Shown: one piece after another, positions 18,018 to 26,800 of the stretch
Layout: each line of letters starts with the position of its first letter
How positions within the stretch are numbered: position 1 is the stretch's first letter
NCBI GenBank assembly: GCA_017456005.1
Contig: JAFTLJ010000090.1
Coordinates: forward strand, 1 to 64,000
Origin: Clostridia bacterium
Lineage (GTDB): Bacteria > Bacillota > Clostridia > Oscillospirales > CAG-272
Direction of reading: 5' to 3'
DNA length: 64,000 nucleotides
Notes under the pieces: model-generated
The model's input: only the letters and a program-made list of their open reading frames with translations
What the model was told of the DNA's origin: nothing
Databases searched by the model: none
Program-made: the position numbers and the translations under genes

Positions 18018-19277
18018 TTGAAAAATATAAGCAAGCTTACAGCGCTCATTTTAGCTTTTGCGCTGCTGCTTTCCTCCTGCGGCGGCAAAGCCCCCACCGA
18101 AACGGAGGGCGGCGAAGAAGGGGTGCAGAGCACCTCTGCCTCCCAAACGGTAAATATTGGTGCTCTCGACTATACAGAGCTGAAATGCGAGGATGCCGGA
18201 AGCTTTGATTATATAAACTTCATTTGCGGCGAAAGCGTTATGGCTATAAACATTCCTTTCCCCGAAAGCTGGAAGCTTTACAAAACCGGCGAAAATACAT
18301 ATACGATAAAAAAATATGCAAAAGAGCTCGGCAAAGTTTATTTTGGCTCTGAAAGCGAGCAGGACGATAGCGGTACTACGGTTTACAGCGATACAAAAGA
18401 AAAACGCGGCATAGAAACGCGCTACAGCGTTAATCGCTACGGAGAAAAGGGAAGTTACTCATACAGAAGAAAGCTTGTTTTCGACTACGATGATGAGAAA
18501 GCCGAACGAAAGATCGTATTTGATATTGATTACACCGCTATGAAGGATGAATCGGTGGCGTTTATGCGCGAGATAATAAATGTTTGGGAGGTAATAACCC
18601 TGCCCAAATACAACACGCTTTCCTTTGAAAGCGGTAACGGCAAAAATACCGTGATGATCTTGGGAAACAGCTTCGTTTCTACCTCTCGCATAGGGAATAT
18701 TCTCGGCGATATTTGCACGCCGGACCAAATCAGCTATATAGACGCTGTGTCTCTGCCGAACGTATCCATAAAGGATTATGCAGGCAGCCGCACGTTTCTT
18801 GCTCGTATAGAAAGCGGCGAATACGGCATGCTCTTTATGTGTGGGCTTTTTTCGAACGATGACGTTACGGGGCTTGAAAAGATATACGAGGCTTGCCAAA
18901 AATCCGGCACGGTGCTGGTGCTTTTTCCCGCGCATAACGAGGACAGAAAGCGTATTAAAGCAGCACAGGAAAAATACCCCGAGCTTGTAACGGTGGATTG
19001 GAAGGAAGAGGTTGAGCAGCTCATTTATTCCGGCGTGGATAAATGGGATATGTGTATGAAAGACGGCCCGGAGCACAGCACACCGCTGGCAGGCTACGTT
19101 GGGGCAAGCATGATATACCGCGCGCTTTTCGGCGAGATGCCGACAAAAGCCGTAACACAGCAGGTAAGCGGCGTTACACAGGGCTATATTAAAACGAAGC
19201 TCGGCGCATACCTCGAAACGGGAAAAATATGCGGTGCATTAAAGAGCACGGTTTATTATTTTACAGAAACAAACTAA
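18018..19277 (+). CDS. Lipoprotein with C-terminal SGNH-hydrolase-like domain
   Basis: A 419-residue exported lipoprotein. From TTG at 18018 the signal peptide reads MKNISKLTALILAFALLLSS and then C, a clean lipobox, so it is anchored to the outer face of the membrane. The following 20 residues are a low-complexity Thr/Glu/Gly linker. Residues about 40-200 form a beta-rich domain I do not recognise. From about 210 a SGNH-like fold appears: block I ILGNSF with candidate serine S218 and a C-terminal HSTPLAGYVGASMIYRALFG block resembling block V. TTG is preferred because AGGCAGGTG lies at the right distance; ATG 18012 overlaps it. It precedes a fucosidase by 22 bases, suggesting glycan deacetylation or esterase work, but this is inference. 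Confidence 0.72.
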   Translation: MKNISKLTALILAFALLLSSCGGKAPTETEGGEEGVQSTSASQTVNIGALDYTELKCEDAGSFDYINFICGESVMAINIPFPESWKLYKTGENTYTIKKYAKELGKVYFGSESEQDDSGTTVYSDTKEKRGIETRYSVNRYGEKGSYSYRRKLVFDYDDEKAERKIVFDIDYTAMKDESVAFMREIINVWEVITLPKYNTLSFESGNGKNTVMILGNSFVSTSRIGNILGDICTPDQISYIDAVSLPNVSIKDYAGSRTFLARIESGEYGMLFMCGLFSNDDVTGLEKIYEACQKSGTVLVLFPAHNEDRKRIKAAQEKYPELVTVDWKEEVEQLIYSGVDKWDMCMKDGPEHSTPLAGYVGASMIYRALFGEMPTKAVTQQVSGVTQGYIKTKLGAYLETGKICGALKSTVYYFTETN

Positions 19278-19299
19278 ATTTTTAAGGCAGGTGTTTTCA

Positions 19300-20535
19300 T
19301 TGGCTATTCCTATGGCAGAAAAAAGAATTTTGGATTTTGAAGAAATGGGCTTCGGTATGTTTATTCACTACGGGCTGTATTCGCAGCTTGGCAGGGGAGA
19401 ATGGGTGCAGCATATCGATAAAATCCCGAAAGAAGAGTATACAAAGCTCGCAAATACGTTCACAGCGGAAAATTTCGATGCGAAAAAGATAGTGAAAATG
19501 GCAAAAGCCGCCGGGGCGAAATACATAACGCTAACTACGCGCCACCACGAGGGCTTTTCGCTTTTTGACACTAAAGGTCTTTCCGATTTCGACGTTATGC
19601 ACACGCCTTGCGGGCGTGACCTTGTGCGTGAATTTGCGGACGCTTGCCGCGAATACGGTGTTACGCCTTTCTTCTACCACACCACGGTGGATTGGTACAA
19701 CCCCGATTGCAAAAACGATTTCCCGAAGTATTTGCAATATCTGCGCGATTCCGTAGAGCTTCTTTGTACAAATTACGGCGAAATAGGCGGTTTGTGGTTC
19801 GACGGCAACTGGTGGTATAAGGATCGTGACTGGGAAGAGGACAAGCTCTATGCGGTTATACGCAAGCATCAGCCCAATGCCATTATCGTGAACAACACGG
19901 GCACTTCTGCGAGAGGCATGGTTGGCAACCCGGAAATAGACAGCGTTACGTTTGAGCAGGGGCGCCCCACGCCGATGGATAGAGAGGGTATGCCCAAATA
20001 CCTCGCGGCGGAGATGTGCCACACCATGAACGAGCATTGGGGCTTTGGCGGTGCCGACCTCAACTATAAATCCTCCGCGAGCCTTATAGAAACGCTTTGC
20101 TCTTGCCGCAAGGTTGGCGCAAATTACCTTTTGAATGTAGGGCCCGAGGGCGATGGCAAAATTCCTTTTATGCAGGAGGCTTTGCTTTATACAATAGGTG
20201 AGTGGGTAAAGAAAGCAGGAGATTGCATATACAAGGGCAAGCCGTGCGGCGTTTTGGGCGAAAACAAAAATTTTGCTCTCGAAGCAGACGGTAAGCTATA
20301 TTTCTTCGTGCACGACCTGACTATAATCGGAAATGAGAACGTGACTGTTGCGGGCGGCGGCGCAGGCGACAAGCTCTTTAATGGTGTTAAGGGCAAAATA
20401 AAGAGCGTGAAATGGCTTGATAACGGCGAAAAGCTTGCTTTTTCTCAAGATGGCGATAACGTTACGATAGACTGCACGGGTTATCCCTACGGCACAAACC
20501 TTGTAGTGCGCGTGGCAGAAGCCGAAATGGAATAA
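19300..20535 (+). CDS. Glycoside hydrolase family 29 alpha-L-fucosidase
   Basis: Releases L-fucose from glycans by a retaining mechanism. The 411-residue protein has the GH29 hallmarks FGMFIHYGLYS, TTRHHEGFSLF and GGLWFDGNWW, the last holding the likely nucleophile D168; NYLLNVGPEGDGKIP closes the catalytic domain and a small beta domain follows. No signal peptide, so it should act on imported oligosaccharides in the cytoplasm. The start is taken as TTG 19300, nine bases after AAGGCAGG; ATG 19312 is too far from it. Same leader pattern as the lipoprotein upstream, with which it probably forms an operon. Gut Clostridia use such enzymes on host or milk glycans. Confidence 0.93.
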   Translation: MAIPMAEKRILDFEEMGFGMFIHYGLYSQLGRGEWVQHIDKIPKEEYTKLANTFTAENFDAKKIVKMAKAAGAKYITLTTRHHEGFSLFDTKGLSDFDVMHTPCGRDLVREFADACREYGVTPFFYHTTVDWYNPDCKNDFPKYLQYLRDSVELLCTNYGEIGGLWFDGNWWYKDRDWEEDKLYAVIRKHQPNAIIVNNTGTSARGMVGNPEIDSVTFEQGRPTPMDREGMPKYLAAEMCHTMNEHWGFGGADLNYKSSASLIETLCSCRKVGANYLLNVGPEGDGKIPFMQEALLYTIGEWVKKAGDCIYKGKPCGVLGENKNFALEADGKLYFFVHDLTIIGNENVTVAGGGAGDKLFNGVKGKIKSVKWLDNGEKLAFSQDGDNVTIDCTGYPYGTNLVVRVAEAEME

Positions 20536-20562
20536 AATTTTTAAAAAAATTTCAAAAAACTA

Positions 20563-20591
20563 TTGCAATTTTAAAATGAGTGTGCTATAAT
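20563..20591 (+). promoter_or_regulatory. Promoter of tRNA-Glu
   Basis: TTGCAA, 17 bp, TATAAT, 13 bases before the mature tRNA. Confidence 0.88.
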
Positions 20592-20604
20592 ATTATCCGT
20601 TAAT

Positions 20605-20679
20605 GGCCCGTTGGTCAAGCGGCTAAGACGTAGCCCTCTCAAGGCTGAATCATGGGTTCGATTCCCGTACGGGTCACCA
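20605..20679 (+). tRNA. tRNA-Glu, anticodon CTC
   Basis: Acceptor GGCCCGT/ACGGGTC, D stem GTC/GAC, anticodon stem TAGCC/GGCTG with loop CTCTCAA, T stem ATGGG/CCCGT with loop TTCGATT, encoded CCA. The anticodon CTC reads GAG. It stands alone with its own promoter and terminator. Confidence 0.95.
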
Positions 20680-20681
20680 TA

Positions 20682-20719
20682 AACAAAAAGCAGATGCGCA
20701 GGCATCTGCTTTTTGTTTA
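20682..20719 (+). terminator. Terminator of tRNA-Glu
   Basis: AACAAAAAGCAGATGC, loop, GCATCTGCTTTTTGTT: long near-perfect hairpin ending in T-rich DNA. Confidence 0.94.
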
Positions 20720-20832
20720 TATATATGATTTGTAAAATAGGGCTTTTGCAGAACCGAGAGTGGAAAACCCATATCTTAACTAAGCAAAAACAACATGAAA
20801 GACGGTTTTTTCTAAAAAAATACCCGTATATA

Positions 20833-20861
20833 TTGAAATTGCCGTTTTTTAGTGCTATAAT
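20833..20861 (+). promoter_or_regulatory. Promoter of the DUF4886 gene
   Basis: TTGAAA, 17 bp, TATAAT. The 110 bases between the tRNA terminator and this promoter show nothing recognisable. Confidence 0.88.
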
Positions 20862-20897
20862 ATGAATATCAAAAACTTTTTTAAGGGAGTTATAAAA

Positions 20898-21626
20898 ATG
20901 AAAATTTTAGCAATCGGTAACAGCTTTTCTCAGGATGCGACAAGATATTTGCAGGAGATCGCAGCTTCTGCCGGCGAAGATCTTTTTGTTCGTAACCTCT
21001 ATATCGGCGGTTGCAGCCTTGAAATGCACGCAAACAACATAAAAGCGAATGCGCCCGCATACGATTATGAAATCGATGCACGCGGTGTTCAAAAAATTTC
21101 CATTCCCGAAGCGCTCACGCTCGAAGATTGGGATTATATAACGGTTCAGCAGGTAAGCGGACGTTCCGGCAAGCCCGAAACATATGAACCTTACATGGCT
21201 TACATCATTCAGACGATCAAAGATGCTTGCCCGAAGGCAGAGATCCTTCTCCACCGCACGTGGGCTTATGAGATCGGTTCCGGCCATGGCAACTTCCCCG
21301 CATACAACAGAAGCCAGCTCGAAATGTACGGTGCTATCGTTGCCGCTACAAACGAATATGCCGCTAAATACAAGCTTCGTATTATTCCCGTAGGCGACTT
21401 TATCCAGCTCCTTCGCAACACACCTCCGTTCGATTTCAAGAGCGGCGGTATGACACTTTGCCGCGACAACTTCCACCTTTCTCTCGATTACGGCAGATAT
21501 GCGGCGGCTCTTTGCTGGTTCAAATTCTTCACGGGCAGAAGCGCTATGGACGTTACGTTTGTTCCCGAAAATACATATTTCAGCTGCACAAACGCTATCA
21601 AGAAAGCGGCAGATCTCTATCTTTGA
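20898..21626 (+). CDS. DUF4886-type SGNH-like hydrolase
   Basis: A 242-residue cytoplasmic protein resembling the DUF4886 branch of SGNH hydrolases, often found among polysaccharide-use genes. It opens directly with block I, MKILAIGNSFSQDATRYL, giving candidate serine S9; a glycine at YIGGCSLEMH may serve block II, and block V is RDNFHLS with D190 and H193. ATG 20898 is chosen for AAGGGAG seven to fifteen bases upstream. No signal peptide. Likely an esterase or deacetylase on sugars, substrate unknown. It is distantly similar in fold to the C-terminal part of the lipoprotein at 18018. Monocistronic. Confidence 0.82.
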   Translation: MKILAIGNSFSQDATRYLQEIAASAGEDLFVRNLYIGGCSLEMHANNIKANAPAYDYEIDARGVQKISIPEALTLEDWDYITVQQVSGRSGKPETYEPYMAYIIQTIKDACPKAEILLHRTWAYEIGSGHGNFPAYNRSQLEMYGAIVAATNEYAAKYKLRIIPVGDFIQLLRNTPPFDFKSGGMTLCRDNFHLSLDYGRYAAALCWFKFFTGRSAMDVTFVPENTYFSCTNAIKKAADLYL

Positions 21627-21670
21627 TGAAAATTCAACCAAACTGTGAATTTTACTCATAAAAAAAGATA

Positions 21671-21699
21671 TTGACAAGACAGCACTTCCGTGCTACAAT
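21671..21699 (+). promoter_or_regulatory. Promoter of the uORF leader
   Basis: Perfect TTGACA, 17 bp, TACAAT. Transcription would start near 21706, at the base of the predicted leader structure. Confidence 0.9.
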
Positions 21700-21734
21700 A
21701 AAAGTACAAAATTAAGCCAAAGGAGGCGATTGAT

Positions 21735-21791
21735 ATGAAAAACTTATATTTATCGAATGTCAGCTCGCCTACGGTTTGTGCCGCGGCTTAA
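21735..21791 (+). CDS. 18-residue leader peptide
   Basis: ATG at 21735, 18 codons, TAA; product MKNLYLSNVSSPTVCAAA. AAAGGAGG at 21719-21726 is an almost perfect ribosome-binding site. The ORF lies between a consensus promoter and two terminators and fills the closed RNA stem described for the leader. No run of one amino acid points to a classical amino-acid attenuator; the VCAAA end would be the place to look for ribosome stalling. Probably a regulatory peptide rather than a working product. Confidence 0.6.
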   Translation: MKNLYLSNVSSPTVCAAA

Positions 21792-21809
21792 TATAATTAC
21801 TGTACGCTT

Positions 21810-21840
21810 GGGCGCATTCGGTTTTCGGGTGCGCCTTTTG
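21810..21840 (+). terminator. Leader terminator 1
   Basis: GGCGCATTCG pairs over ten positions (two G-U) with CGGGTGCGCC, loop GTTTT, then TTTTG. Confidence 0.85.
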
Positions 21841-21851
21841 TATATTCTGAT

Positions 21852-21877
21852 GCACTCGAAAGAGTGCTTTTTGTTTT
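21852..21877 (+). terminator. Leader terminator 2
   Basis: GCACTC, loop GAAA, GAGTGC, then TTTTTGTTTTTT. Second stop signal about 90 bases before the ATPase gene. Confidence 0.85.
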
Positions 21878-21965
21878 TTCGTGAAAAGTGCGCAGAGTAT
21901 AAGTTTCAACGGAAAATTACAAACATACAAATTTTATTTTATACAAAAGAAAGAAGTGATGTGTA

Positions 21966-23747
21966 ATGAAACGATTGAAAAATAAGCTTTTAGCAATGGA
22001 AAACGACACGAAAACATACAAGGAAATGTACGATGGAAGTATGTATATAATTCCTCCAAGCGGCGACTCGTATAGTGATAACAGCGCGTGCTATTACTAC
22101 GGAGACGACATCGGCTTTACCTTTTCCGTAAGCAACAAGCTCGCGCAGGATAAACCCACCGTGGAAATAAGTGTGCCTGCGGAAATGCTGGGCATCAGCG
22201 AATACAGTGTGGCGGCGGCAGACCATTGCCTTCGCGAATTCAAGCCGTATATAGATGTGCTGAATGAAGCTCTCTATAATAAAAGCCGCCCCGACAACGA
22301 AAACGGCAGATATTACCTTTGCGAGGCGGGCGGGGAGGTGCTTGTGCGGAATACGGCGTATTTCGCGATGTGCCTGCAAAAGGACTATTGGTATCATTCC
22401 GGCTCTACTGTGGTTTTATTTGACGATGGCAAAGCGCGCCCTGCAAGAATGTGCCTCTGCCTGCGAATTCAGGTTCAGCTGCCGCAGAGAAAGCTGCGCC
22501 GCACCGTGCAGATGCTTTGCCGCGACCTGCCCGATGCCGTGGAAAGGTTTGTTGTGGATTTTGATACGCTCAAGCTCGAAAAAGCACTCGAACTTTCTAA
22601 AAAGCAGGCGGAAATACGAAAATGGCTTGAAAAAAGTGAATATTGCGCGTTTATAGCCAACGGAAGCATCCTTCCTCGCTCGAAAGGCACACAATTACCT
22701 ATGGAAAATGCCGTTCCGTTCAAATCGCCCAAAGCAGATGAAATTACCGTTTGCGGTGTATGCGGAATGGGGATAAAACGCGGTGTTACCGTTATAACGG
22801 GCGGCGGTTATTCGGGCAAATCCACTTTGCTCGACGCTATTTCCGCAGGCATATATGACCACGCGGCGGGCGACGGGCGCGAGCTTTGCATTACCGACGA
22901 AAGCGCCGTGACTATAGCCGCAGAGGACGGCAGAAGCGTGAAGCACGCGAATATTTCGCCGTTTATAAAGTGGCTTCCCGGCGGTGATACAAGGGATTTT
23001 TCCACAGACCATGCATCCGGCTCTACTTCACAGGCGGCAAATATTATGGAGGCGGTGGACGTTGGCGCAAAGCTATTGCTTATAGATGAGGACAGAAGCG
23101 CCACAAACTTTATGATACGCGACGCTATGATGAAGGAGCTTATAGAAAAAGAGCCTATAACACCGTTTACCGACAGAGTGAACGAGCTTTGGCAAAGATG
23201 CGGAGTTTCTTCCATACTTGTAATAGGCGGAAGCGGCGAATACCTTTCCGTAGCCGACAGAATTTATATGATGGACGATTTTCTCGTACACGACGTGACA
23301 GAGCGTGCGCGCGGAATATGCACAGCCCGCGGTATTTGCGCGGAGCTTCCCGCAGGCGCGGACTGGGCGCAGGAACGCAGATTTTTCGCGGAAGGCTTTA
23401 CCTCCTACCCCGAAAGAAGCGGCAGCGAAAAGTTAGAGGTATATGACCTCGGCTTTATCTTCATCGGCGACGAGAAGATAGATATTCGAGGGCTAAACGA
23501 CGTTATAACCTCGCGCCAGCTTTTTGCGCTCGGTTTTATGCTTCGCGCGCTTGAAATATCCAACAAACAGCACGAAATAGACCTGCGCCGTGCGGTAGAC
23601 GAGCTTTATGATAAAATAGAGCGCGAGGGGCTGGACATAGTATTTTCGGCATATTTTACAACGTGCGAGCGTTTTTTGGATCTGCCGAGAAAAACAGAGC
23701 TTTTGGCGGTGATAAACCGTATGAGAAAGGTGAACTTTGCAAAGTAA
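21966..23747 (+). CDS. Predicted ATPase of the ABC class (COG3044)
   Basis: A 593-residue protein of the ABC-class ATPase family that includes trypanosome MRB1590; bacterial members are uncharacterised and RNA-related work has been proposed. The N-terminal about 240 residues are the family-specific domain; the nucleotide-binding part begins with GVTVITGGGYSGKSTLLDAI (Walker A, about 280-290), includes SGSTSQAANIMEA as the signature-like loop and LLLIDEDRSATNFMIRD as Walker B, and a C-terminal DLRRAVDELYDKIEREGLD region. No membrane segment. The long leader with an 18-codon ORF and two terminators implies conditional expression. A second start is possible at codon 11 (MENDTKTYKEM). Confidence 0.9.
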   Translation: MKRLKNKLLAMENDTKTYKEMYDGSMYIIPPSGDSYSDNSACYYYGDDIGFTFSVSNKLAQDKPTVEISVPAEMLGISEYSVAAADHCLREFKPYIDVLNEALYNKSRPDNENGRYYLCEAGGEVLVRNTAYFAMCLQKDYWYHSGSTVVLFDDGKARPARMCLCLRIQVQLPQRKLRRTVQMLCRDLPDAVERFVVDFDTLKLEKALELSKKQAEIRKWLEKSEYCAFIANGSILPRSKGTQLPMENAVPFKSPKADEITVCGVCGMGIKRGVTVITGGGYSGKSTLLDAISAGIYDHAAGDGRELCITDESAVTIAAEDGRSVKHANISPFIKWLPGGDTRDFSTDHASGSTSQAANIMEAVDVGAKLLLIDEDRSATNFMIRDAMMKELIEKEPITPFTDRVNELWQRCGVSSILVIGGSGEYLSVADRIYMMDDFLVHDVTERARGICTARGICAELPAGADWAQERRFFAEGFTSYPERSGSEKLEVYDLGFIFIGDEKIDIRGLNDVITSRQLFALGFMLRALEISNKQHEIDLRRAVDELYDKIEREGLDIVFSAYFTTCERFLDLPRKTELLAVINRMRKVNFAK

Positions 23748-23759
23748 GCAAAAGAACGC

Positions 23760-23790
23760 AAAAAAGAGATGCCCGAAGGCATCTCTTTTG
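23760..23790. terminator. Bidirectional terminator between the ATPase gene and PFOR
   Basis: AAAAGAGATGCC, loop CGAA, GGCATCTCTTTT. A-run and T-run on either side let it serve both convergent genes. Confidence 0.92.
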
Positions 23791-23806
23791 CTGTATATTG
23801 AGTTTA

Positions 23807-26800
23807 TTATTCAGCGCCGTACATTTCAGCAAGCTTAAGGAGCTTGTTGTATTTAGCTTTAGCCTGAACTTCAGCTTCTGCGAAGAGCTCTTTTGCTCTT
23901 TCGGGGAACTGCTGTTCAAGACGGCTGTAACGTGTTTCGCTCTTGATAAAGTCAACGTAGTTAGCTGTGGGAGCTTTGCTGTCGATGATGAGCGGGTTCT
24001 TGCCCTGAGCTTTGAGTTCGGGGTTGAATCTGAACATCTGCCAGTAGCCTGCTTCAACAGCTTTCTTCATTTCGCTCTGGCTGTTGCCCATACCGCCCTT
24101 AAGACCGTGCATTTCGCAAGGAGCGTAGCCGATGATAAGAGAAGGACCCGGGTAAGCTTCAGCTTCTGCGATAGCTTTGATCGTCTGGTTCATATCTGCA
24201 CCCATAGCGATCTGAGCTACGTATACATAGCCATAGGACATAGCGATGTTTGCAAGGTCTTTCTTCTTAATAGCTTTACCTGCTGCTGCGAACTGAGCAA
24301 CCTGACCAACCTGGGAAGCTTTGGAAGCCTGACCGCCTGTGTTGGAGTAAACTTCTGTATCGAATACCATTACGTTAACGTCCTGACCGGATGCGAGAAC
24401 GTGGTCGAGACCGCCGAAGCCGATATCGTAAGCCCAACCGTCACCACCGAAGAGCCATACGGACTTCTTGGAGAGGTAATCTTTTTCAGCGAGTACTTCG
24501 GGAGCTTTGGGGCAACCTGCGGCTGCTGCTGCTTCGAGAGCTGCAACAAGGTCTGCCGTAGCTGCTTCGTTAGCTGCGCCGTCGTTTACTGTATCGAGGT
24601 AAGCTTTAGCTGCTGCCTTGAATTCTTCGGAAGCCTTTTCGGATTCAGCCATTTCCGTAACTTTTCTGATGAGTTTTTCACGGATCGTCTTCTGTGCGAG
24701 GTAGATACCGAGACCGTGCTCTGCGTTATCTTCGAAGAGGGAGTTACCCCAAGCAGGACCGCGACCTGTCTGTGCGTTTACAGTGTAAGGTGTAGCGGGA
24801 GCGGAGCCACCCCAAATGGAGGAGCAACCTGTTGCGTTGGAGATATACATTCTTTCGCCGAAGAGCTGTGTTACGAGGCGAGCGTAAGATGTTTCTGCAC
24901 AACCTGCGCAAGAACCGGAGAACTCGAGAAGCGGCTGTTTGAACTGGCTGCCTTTAACTGTTGTGTTGATGAGTTCTTTCTTTTCTTTAACGTTTGCAAC
25001 TGCGTAGTCGAATACGGGCTGCTGATCGAGCTGTGTAGCCTGAGGAACCATTTCGATAGCTGTGCCCATCTTAGGATTGTTGTTAACAGGGCAAACTTTT
25101 ACGCAGAGGCCGCAACCCATACAGTCGAGAGGAGAAACAGCCATTGTGAATTTGTAGTTTGTCTTGAGAACGGGTTTAGCCGCAAATTTTGTAGCTGCGG
25201 GAGCGCCCTGCGCTTCTTCTTCTGTCATAGCGAAGGGACGGATAGTAGCGTGAGGACATACATATGCACAGCTGTTGCACTGGATGCAGTTTTCAGCGTG
25301 CCATACGGGAACGTCAACGGCAACACCGCGTTTTTCGTATGCGGAAGAGCCCTGCGGGAACGTACCGTCTGCCATATCTTTGAATGTGGAAACGGGGAGA
25401 GAGTCACCCTGCATTTTTGCAACGGGGTAGAGTACGTTGTTAACGAATTTAACGAGGTCGTCGCGTTTGCCTGTAGCAGCGGTAGCGGCAACATCACCTG
25501 TAACATCCTTCCAAGAAGCGGGAACGTCAACTTTAACGAGAGCGTCAACACCGGCATCGATAGCTTTGTAGTTCATTTCAACTACAGCTTCGCCCTTCTT
25601 GAGGTAGGATTTCTTAGCCATATACTTCATATAGTCTACTGCTTCTGCGATAGGCATAATGTTAGCAAGAGCAAAGAAACCGGACTGAAGAATTGTGTTT
25701 GTACGTTTGCCCATACCGATTTCGCGAGCTTTGTCGATAGCGTTTACAATGTAGAAGTTGATGTTGTTTTCTGCAATGTAGCGTTTAACGGAAGCGGGGA
25801 GGTTGGCATCGAGCTCGTCTGCTGTCCACTGGCAGTTGAGAAGGAACGTACCGTTCGGCTTAACGTCTTCAACGATCTTATAGCCTTTGAGCATATAAGA
25901 GGGGTTGTGGCAAGCAACGAAGTCTGCTTTTGTGATATAGTATGTGGATTTAATGGGCTTATCGCCGAAACGGAGGTGGGAAATCGTTACGCCGCCCGTT
26001 TTCTTGGAGTCATACTGGAAGTATGCCTGGATATATTTATCTGTGTGGTCACCGATGATCTTGATGGAGTTTTTGTTAGCACCAACCGTACCGTCGCCGC
26101 CGAGACCCCAGAACTTGAAAGAGATCGTGCCTGCGGGAGCTGTATCGGGAGCTGCAACCTCGGGAAGAGAGAGGTTTGTAACGTCATCCACGATACCGAT
26201 CGTGAAGTTGTTCTTGGGAGCGTCTGCTTTAAGGTTTTCGAATGTAGCGATGATGGAAGCGGGTGTTGTATCTTTGGAACCGAGACCGTATCTACCGCCA
26301 ACAACCTTAACGTCTGTTTTGCCTGCTGTAGCGAGAGCTGTAACAACGTCGAGGTAGAGGGGTTCGCCGAGAGATCCGGGTTCTTTTGTTCTGTCGAGAA
26401 CAGCGATCTTCTTAGCTGTTGCGGGGATAGCTTCGATAAGCTTGTCTGCGCGGAAAGGTCTGTAAAGACGAACTTTAACAAGACCAACCTTTTCGCCCTG
26501 TGCTGTGAGGTAGTCGATAACTTCTTCTGCAGCATCGCAAACGGAGCCCATAGCGATGATCACGCGCTCAGCGTCAGCTGCGCCGTAGTAGTTGAAGAGC
26601 TTGTAGTTTGTGCCGATCTTAGCATTAACCTTGTCCATATATTCTTCAACGATTTCGGGAAGTGCATCGTAGTATGTGTTGCAAGCTTCTCTGTGCTGGA
26701 AGAAGATATCGCCGTTTTCAGCGGAGCCGTGGAGAACGGGGTGGTTCGGGTTGAGAGCGCGAGCGCGGAATGCTGCGATAGCATCTTTATCAACCATTTC

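Larger units (their letters stand above)
21711..21877 (+). promoter_or_regulatory. Structured attenuator-like leader of the ABC-class ATPase gene
   Basis: ATTAAGCC (21711-21718) pairs with GGCTTAAT (21785-21792). Inside, AGGCGA (21724-21729), part of the ribosome-binding site, pairs with TCGCCT (21765-21770), and CGG/CCG (2172-74/81-83) forms a small hairpin. Two intrinsic terminators follow. TGTGCC (21777-21782) inside the small ORF can pair with GGCGCA (21811-21816), the 5' arm of terminator 1, as a possible anti-terminator. This reads as a translation-dependent attenuator; it matches no class I know. Confidence 0.6.

Noticed and set aside
21735..21791. RiPP precursor peptide
   Set aside because: No modification enzyme, transporter or core-like repeat is nearby; position between promoter and tandem terminators fits a regulatory leader better.
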